The translations under genes and the position numbers were made by a program. The notes under the pieces were generated by a model, which was not told where the DNA came from, did not search any database, and saw only the letters and a list, made by a program, of their open reading frames with translations. Shown here one piece after another: positions 57,426-64,000 of a stretch of 64,000 nucleotides of DNA (position 1 is its first letter; each line of letters opens with the position of its first letter). Source of the DNA: Malurus cyaneus samueli. Its lineage: Eukaryota; Chordata; Aves; Passeriformes; Maluridae. The DNA lies in the NCBI GenBank assembly GCA_009741485.1, contig CM019216.1:20684384-20748383 (forward strand). The letters run 5' to 3'.

Positions 57426-58654
57426 GGTGAATTCTGATAAAACACAGCTGATATGAAATTCAATAACTGAAGAGATTGTTTAAAATCTGTTTGTAGTAGA
57501 CTGAACAATTTAGGTCTCCAGTTTGTGGTGGCTGGGGAGATTTATTCTTGATGCTGGTACAGAAATGGAAAGGAGAAATTTCATGGCAATCTTCTAAAGG
57601 AAAAATTCTTCTAGTAGGTGTTGTTTCAAAACCATGTGTGCAACCTTAGAACAATGAAATGTAGATCATGAAATGCTGTTCCTGAAATAATTTGTCTCCT
57701 ACATAACCCTTACTGACTGAACGATGCACATCCACTGCTGATAATTAAGGAGGTTTGGGTAAACAGACATGGCTCAAAGTGTCTGTTTAAAACCACCACC
57801 TTCATTTTCAGCTATATTAGTGGGGAATTAAAATCTGGAGACCAGGATTTGTCATGACCATGCCTGATAGTCCACTCTAACTATTTCCATTGCAGTGTTG
57901 TCAGCAAATCTGGAAAACAGCTGGAAGCCAGTCTAGGAAAATATTGTACTTTAGTAATGTGTTGCTATGTGAATATCGCCTCATTGTGCAAAATTTATAC
58001 CATCTTCTTCCTGAAAACCTTGAAAATATTTGTCCTGAAGAGGAAGAAAAAACCCAAAGCAAATTCCAGGAGCTTTGGAAGAACTTAAATGAGAAACAAC
58101 TGATCCAGCTGACACCAGCTGAAGGTGGCTGTCTTTCCCTGCAGCATTCAGGTAGCTTAGGGTAGCTTTTTTAGATACAGAACTGTTATCTTGCATTAAA
58201 CCTTACAAAAGTCTGTGCTGGGTGTGGATATTTGCATATTAAGACAGAAGACAGATTCTGGTGTGGAAGTACATATTACACAAACAAACAATGCTGAGCT
58301 CCCAAGAGCCAAAACCATAAATGAGTCAATATCTCTTCTCAAATGAAGCCCATTAAAGTTCTTTTTTTCTCCATGCACCTTGCCATTTCATGGTTTGTAT
58401 ATGATCCCTGCTGTGGTTGAAATGTCAGTCAAGAAAAACTTTTTACGGCTGTTCATGAGCCTGCCTTCTTGTAAATGTAGATCCCATAGATGCTCTGCAT
58501 GCTGGTGGAGGGGTCTCATTGATGAAGCTCCTGTGAAAAAAAAAAAAAAAAACAAAACAACAAACCACCAGAATCCTTGTAGCTCTCACACTCAGGGGAT
58601 CAGACAACAGGGTACCCTCATTTTATACCTGTGAGCTTGGGAGCAGCAATACAT
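57426..58654. other. Non-coding unique stretch
   Basis: Includes an A-tract (58538-58552). A 91-codon frame (57890-58165) has no recognisable domain. No transposon recognised. Confidence 0.5.
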
Positions 58655-59112
58655 TCCATGGAATCATGGAAAAGCCCTCTCTGATTGATCATTGACTCCA
58701 GCCACGGGTTCAGCATCACAATCCCACCACTAACCCATATCCCCAGTGCCACATCTACCCAGCTTATAAATCCCTCCAGGACTGGTGGCTCCACCACTGC
58801 CCTGGACAGCCTGTGCCAGTGCTTTTCAACACTTTCCCCAAAGAAATTTTTCCTGATATCCAATCTAAACCTGCCCTGGCACAACTCGAGGCCATTTCCT
58901 CTACTCCTATTGTCCCTCGGGAGAAGAGCCTGATCCCACCTGGCTCCACCCTCCTGTCAGGGAGTTGAGCAGAGCCACAAGGTCTCCTCTGAGCCTCTTT
59001 TTCTCCAGGCTGAGCCCCACCAGCTCCCTGAGCTGCTCCTCATCACATTTGTGCTCCAGACCCTTCCCCAGCTTCATTGCCCTTCTCAGGCTTCAGTGTC
59101 TTCATCCCACTC
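58655..59112 (-). mobile_element. CR1 3'-end fragment, ~455 bp
   Basis: TTCCATGGAATCATGGAAAA, a diverged 'ctctctgattgatcattgactccagcc', 'ccccagtgccacatctacccagc', 'ccctccaggactggtggctccaccactgccctggacagcctgtgccagtgc', 'aagaaatttttcctgatatccaatctaaacctgccctggcacaactcgaggccatttcctc', 'ctcctgtcagggagttgagcagagccacaaggtctcctctgagcctc', 'ctccaggctgagcccc', 'cccttccccagcttcattgcccttctcaggctt'. Second-longest CR1 tail here. Confidence 0.96.
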
Positions 59113-59739
59113 TCAGTGGGGAGGGAAACACCTTTTTCAAAGCAGTTGTTTGGGTTTTTTTTAAAGATGCACATGCTGATAATATGAGCATGTCTGGAAA
59201 TATTCAGGTGTAGTAGGACCTGTGCCTGGGAGATGGATTTTTCAGTTTCTCTTAGTGAAGTGGTTGAGGGAATAAATAAACACAGCCCATCCCTGACTCT
59301 CCCCACATGGATGAGTCCAACTCCAGCACCTCAGAAGGTTTATTCCATAAACAGTGGATACTTTCAAACTCTTTGCACTAAAGTTGGATTATCAATGAGA
59401 AACTTTAAACCTCTAAGACTGCTACTTGACAATTTGTCACTCAACTTCAGCAAAACTATAGGGGAAAAGCACAATGAATTAATGAATAGCAACAAATCCC
59501 CATGACAACATGTTACTTCATTAAAATTTTATCAGCATTCTTCCTAGGGAAAGCATGCCTTCTGTTCTATGCTGAGCTTCTTCTACAGTGTTTTACAGAC
59601 AATTCACAGCATTCTGGCGCTTCAAAATTAGTTCCTGTGGAGAGTGAGCTACACACAGACTCTAGATTGTGTCACACAGCGATCTCCTGGGTGCCATGAT
59701 GAAGTTTTGCCTACATTTTTTGTGTGTATCTTATGCCTT
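59113..59739. other. Non-coding stretch
   Basis: Nothing recognised. Confidence 0.45.
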
Positions 59740-59880
59740 AAACATTAATCAAGCATTTCCCAATTGCTTTCTTTGAGAATAGGTTAATTAGCTGCAAATG
59801 CATCTCTGTGTTAATTTTCAGCAAATGCATTAAACTGCATTTCATAAATATTTTCCTAGCAAGCAAAGGAAAGCTTTAAA
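59740..59880. promoter_or_regulatory. Candidate regulatory stretch with paired GCAAATGCAT motifs
   Basis: GCAAATGCAT occurs exactly at 59794-59803 and 59821-59830, 27 bp apart, with TTAATTAG (59784-59791) and TTAATTTT (59811-59818) cores between and beside them. GCAAAT with flanking AT-rich homeodomain cores is the kind of site bound by POU and homeodomain proteins. Function is inferred from motif arrangement only. Confidence 0.3.
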
Positions 59881-62800
59881 AGGAAAATGTTTTCATTGCT
59901 TTCACTGGCTCTATTCATATGCTTTTTTTTTTTTTTTTTTTTTTTCTTATTTTTGTGTGGAGATCCATAAAACATATCCATTGGTGTTCAGTGTATTCCT
60001 CAGTGTGGATGTAAGTAAAAAAAAAAAGAATAATAATAAAAATGGTTGGTAGATACTGTAAGCTTGCCAATATAATCTTAGGATTTGTTAAAAAAAAAAT
60101 CCTCTGCACAGAAACACTGAATTTATTTGCTTGGAAATTCAAATTGTTTTAAAGAGGAAAAAAACCCTTATGTAGATCATGAGAAAAACCTGAAATTAAA
60201 TGGCTTATATGGATATCAGTAACATGTTCTGGTTATATTAATGACATTTCCCTCAGACTATGGCAGTCTACTTACTACATGCATTTGGCTCCAAAAGAAC
60301 CTAAAAAGAAAATATCATTTCCTGAAAACTTTGCAAACCAAACAGATTTCGGGTGCAAAGGCTGCAGGGAAGGAAATTCATCCCTAGTTTTTCACCCATG
60401 AGCTAAGGTGTTTGACACAGGGATTTGGGTATTTGAGTGAACAGCTAAGCAATCAGGCAGGAGGAGGCAGAATTAAGTGTCTATATTACAATGTGAGGTT
60501 CTGAACCAGATGGAAAATATAAAATAAATTATATTTTTTATCATTAGATTGTGTGTAGTTATTTCCTACACACAATAAACCTTTCAAAAGGAAGACACCA
60601 AAGCTTCCTACCTCCAGCTGAATGCCTGAACTGCACATTCTCTCCTTGTGGCTCCATGAATCTTGCCAGTCCTGAACAGTGGTGCTGCAGCAAATGTTTC
60701 GAGATCTGACTATGGGATATTACAGTAATGAGAATGTTCTGTCTGGATGTGGAAAGTGCTGTCACAACCACCACATAGCTCAAGAAAAGCCTGCAAACCA
60801 GGTCATCTGCCTTTCACATGACTGATCTAATCACTGGGCTCTTACATCTATTTATTGTGACTCTGTAGTTTTTTAATTATTTGAATTCATTGCAATCTTA
60901 GTAACATGCTTGATTCTGAAGAACCTAACAATGCAAACTCCTGAACTGACTGAGCAAAATTAATATTTTCACCTTAAACTTGAGGGTTTTTTTTGAAAAT
61001 GAGTCTGGGTGGGCACGGCCAGTTCAGCAAAGCCAAGGTGTTTCCCACAGAAACACCTGATTGCACAACGAAACTTAAAGTGGGAAATACAAGTGCCAGT
61101 GGCACCTTTCCCTGGGTTGCATCACTGAGGTCAGGCCTTAAAGGCACCTAAATGACACTTGTGGCATGCTCCAGATAACAAAAGAAGACAGGTAACAGAT
61201 GTCACAAGGGTTAGTAGACATTTGCATCTCATTGTGGAGCATCAGTGTTTAAGAGGAAATTCTTTCCACCAGCTGCTCAACTTTTTATGGTTTTGAGTTT
61301 TATTTTCTTTTTCCAACTGCATTTTTCCAGCTAAACCAATTTATAAATGATCATCTTCCTATAGAGAGTACTTAGCAGAAGAAACAAGGTGCAGGCCTTC
61401 TTTTTTCAAAAGGAGAAACTCAATGTCATTGAACTCTGGGAAAGCTTCTGTAGAAGTTTGTTTTATGATCTTGTCAGGATAAGCAATGAAAGAAACACTG
61501 AAACAGTAAATTAAGGAAACTGAGCTATGTCTTCTCTGAAATTTTTTTTGAAATTGATTTTAGTAGGGTTTACCAAAATTCTGCACAGTTTTTGGTTATC
61601 ACATTTCATGAGATTTTACCCCATGACTCATTTTGAATTAACAAATCCAGACCCTGCATGTTAAAGACCTATTAAAGAACTCATGTAATCCTAACAAGTG
61701 AAATACAAGACAACAGCTCTGCCTAAAGAGATCTCCTTGTCCCTTTCCTGCAATTCTCCCTCTTTCTGAGTTTCTCTCATTTCCCTTTTCACTCAAGAAA
61801 GGATGGCAATTGAACACATCAGGATGGATGGTATTTGTATACTCTATCATAAGGAAGTTCTAGGTCAATATCTATTTGTTAATTCCTAGACTTGTTTACT
61901 GGGACCTTCACTTTTATTTTCACAGTTGGATAAAGACTCAAGTATCTCCTTATTTTGTTTTTTATTGGTAGTTGTAGGCAGCCTGATGGTCATCTGCAGA
62001 TGAGTCTTTTTCTACATTAGCTCTCACACAGCTTGACCTTAGGAGTATATTTATCAAAACCTCTTCATTTCATCAGTAGCACCCATTCTTTCCAGTTTCA
62101 GCAATCCCCATACAGACACATCATCCCTTTAATTATCTGCACCAAATCTAAGAATGTAAAAATAGCTGCTGCTGCTACATGGCAGCAATTTTCAGAAACA
62201 CAGACAACACCAGGCTGCAGCCAGGAGGAAATGAATTATACTGTCCTTGATGCTCTGGCTGCCATACATGGAATTAATGATATTTCAGGGTTCAGCAGGC
62301 TGTGGCATGACCGTGAAAGATCCGTGGTGAGCAGATTTCTGATGGCACGCAGCAGGGTCAGGGTGGGAACTGTGACATTCAGAGGAACACCTCAGTGGGA
62401 GGAGACCATGTCAGGCTGCAAGATCCCTCCTTACCTTGCTCCCTCTCTTGCAGAAAACAAAAAACCAGGACAAGGGAACTGGCAGCTGCTCTCCTGTTGA
62501 AAGGCAGGATCTCCTGGTGTGTTTTTTTTTTTTGGCAGAAATATCTTCAAGTTTGTGGAAAAAGTCTAGGTGTGGGCATGACCTCTGTGAGGCTGTCAGA
62601 CCCCTAAATATATTTTTCTGGACTCTGTAGTCTTCAACCCAAGCCCACGTTTGTGTGAAATATCTATTAGTGTTTGTCCAGACAACAGGACTAAACCATT
62701 AATCTGAAATTACAGCTACCATCACCCATAACCAAAGCCAAACAGACTGTGTGTTATCCTTGGAGAAAGCAGAGTGAAAGCTCTTTCCTTTCTTCTCCTC

Positions 62801-63611
62801 CTTTCTTTTTCCACTTCTGAAGACATCAGTAACTTGCGAATTAAAAAGTAAGGGGAGGTGGCTTTGAGCAGGATTCAGATAAAGCCATCGTGGGGAGCAT
62901 GTGGTGCTATTTAAGTTCCTTCTGAACTCTGCCTGTGTGTCTCTGCCCTGTAGTTTTTTTGAGGCAGCTTTTGTTAAAGGCGAGTCATGCCAATCAATCC
63001 TGGCAGGTGGTCTTTTTAGTTCCAGGTGTTGACAACAGGTATTTGCTTTGGTCTCCTACATCCTGTATCACAAAGGGAGGTGGTGAATTCAGCATTTGTT
63101 GGCAGAAAGATGATAGGTGACATTTGCTGGCTCAACATTGTTCGTCTCCAGCAGTTGTTATTCCAGTTCATGCGCTTCTTGGTAAGGAGCAACTGCAGAT
63201 TAAGGTCTTGGAAATCCTGCACAGAGTGGTCTGTCCACCAACATCTATTCTTCAAAGAAAAGCTGTGTTGCCTCATTCTTTGAGGTTTGTTAGAGGGATC
63301 TCTTCATTCAGCCTTTTTTAATTATCCCCAAGTTTTATTGAGTTGCACTCTATTTTCATCTTAGTCATTTTTATAGAAATCTGATGGTGAATTAGAAGCA
63401 GCTGCATCCCTCGCAGACATTTCCTAAAAACTACAAGATGCTTAGGAGGAATCTGCTTGCTAGTGTCTAGGAAAGGGCCATTGGGGATAGATACATAGAT
63501 ATTCGTGTACCTTTATTAAATTATATGAATTATCTGAGACGATGAAATTATCTCACTAACTTATCTTTTTCTTTTGCTGCTTGCTTTCCATATGCCATGT
63601 CATGCGTGCCA
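59881..63611. other. Long AT-rich non-coding stretch
   Basis: Contains a T-tract (59923-59945) and an A/AAT patch (60017-60041). A 155-codon plus-strand frame (62033-62500) and frames at 63016-63321 lack recognisable domains. No transposon recognised. Confidence 0.5.
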
Positions 63612-63745
63612 CAATGATTCCAATGGAGTAGGACAGTTCAGCTGGAAGGAACCTAAAATCATAATTCAGCCCAAATGGATGAGCTGAACTTCAAAACAGG
63701 CTTGAACCTGATAGGGCAGACCTGAGTGGTTTCCCCTCATAATTT
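63612..63745 (-). mobile_element. Possible degraded CR1 fragment
   Basis: 'acagttcagctggaaggaacctaaaatcataattcagcccaa' resembles the reversed 'gttcgggttggaagggacctacaacgatcatctagtccaa' end of an older CR1 subfamily. The rest does not extend the match. Confidence 0.35.
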
Positions 63746-63948
63746 CCTTAAAAAAATGACCTGTTTGGGCCCTTTTCCCTGCAGGTTGTGTTACATTCTG
63801 CACCAGCTCAGTCTCACTGATCCATGGAATTGGAAGGGAAAATCCAGCCCATGTTCAATGTGAAGTGAAATGTCAAGTGAAATGTCTGTATGGAGGACCT
63901 CTCCTTCTTGCTTTTGGTGTCCTGTTCTCCAAGTAGTTCCACATAACA

Positions 63949-64000
63949 GAATCACAGAATCAGAGGATGGGTCAGATTGGAAGGGAGCACAATGGCTCAT
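63949..64000 (-). mobile_element. CR1 3' end, cut by the window edge
   Basis: AACAGAATCACAGAATCAGA, then 'ggatgggtcagattggaagggagcacaatggctcat'. The standard reversed CR1 tail; the body continues beyond the window. Confidence 0.9.

Noticed and set aside
62033..62500. A 155-codon plus-strand open frame
   Set aside because: No domain, no signal of splicing, composition of the surrounding non-coding DNA; length is within chance expectation for 64 kb in six frames.
1..64000. CRISPR arrays, operons, bacterial promoters or riboswitches
   Set aside because: No regularly spaced repeats and no prokaryotic gene organisation; dispersed CR1 and LTR copies show avian nuclear DNA.

Overview
The window reads as non-coding DNA from a bird nuclear genome, probably deep intron or a gene desert on a large chromosome. 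It is AT-rich, with no CpG island, tRNA, rRNA, operon or bacterial-type coding. I find no protein-coding exon I can defend. Two lines of evidence point to a bird. Fragments of the CR1 non-LTR retrotransposon, with its typical 3' end of short ATTCTATG/ATTCTGTG repeats, occur about every 2 kb on both strands (about 27 pieces). There is also an LTR of the kind carried by avian ERVL-type endogenous retroviruses. The LTR nested inside it resembles those I associate with songbirds, so a passerine is my best guess, but only a guess.

Layout. 0-16 kb: AT-rich unique sequence with short CR1 tails on both strands, a TA microsatellite, two MIR-like ancient SINE relics (near 3.6 and 7.95 kb), an old repeat with a perfect 14-bp hairpin (3.0 kb), and a dense CR1 cluster at 14.2-15.2 kb where two forward copies face one reverse copy. 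16-24 kb: mostly unique sequence, then at 21.2-22.8 kb the 5' half of a CR1 on the minus strand. It keeps recognisable remains of the ORF1 esterase (GDSL motif) and the ORF2 endonuclease, but has no reverse transcriptase and no 3' tail. 24-34 kb: unique sequence with candidate conserved non-coding stretches (26.6 and 32.6 kb) and four CR1 pieces (28.3, 30.6, 32.0 and 33.5 kb), one nearly 500 bp long. 34.05-35.58 kb: a solo ERVL-type LTR with flanking duplication, interrupted by a second, minus-strand LTR with its own near-perfect target duplication. 35.6-54 kb: unique sequence with CR1 copies mostly on the plus strand, a possible third LTR at 45.2-45.8 kb, and long A-tracts. 54-64 kb: unique sequence with a well-preserved MIR at 56.4 kb that retains a tRNA-type B box, two CR1 copies, a stretch with paired octamer-like motifs at 59.8 kb, and a CR1 cut by the window end.

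Nothing here acts together as a gene system. The content is a layered record of retrotransposition: MIR/L3-age relics, then CR1, then LTR elements, within sequence that may hold distal regulatory elements. I did not find an undescribed biological system. The most informative structures are the nested LTR pair, the 3'-less CR1 and the candidate conserved elements. All repeat names come from recognition by eye, and edges are usually good to about 10-30 bases.
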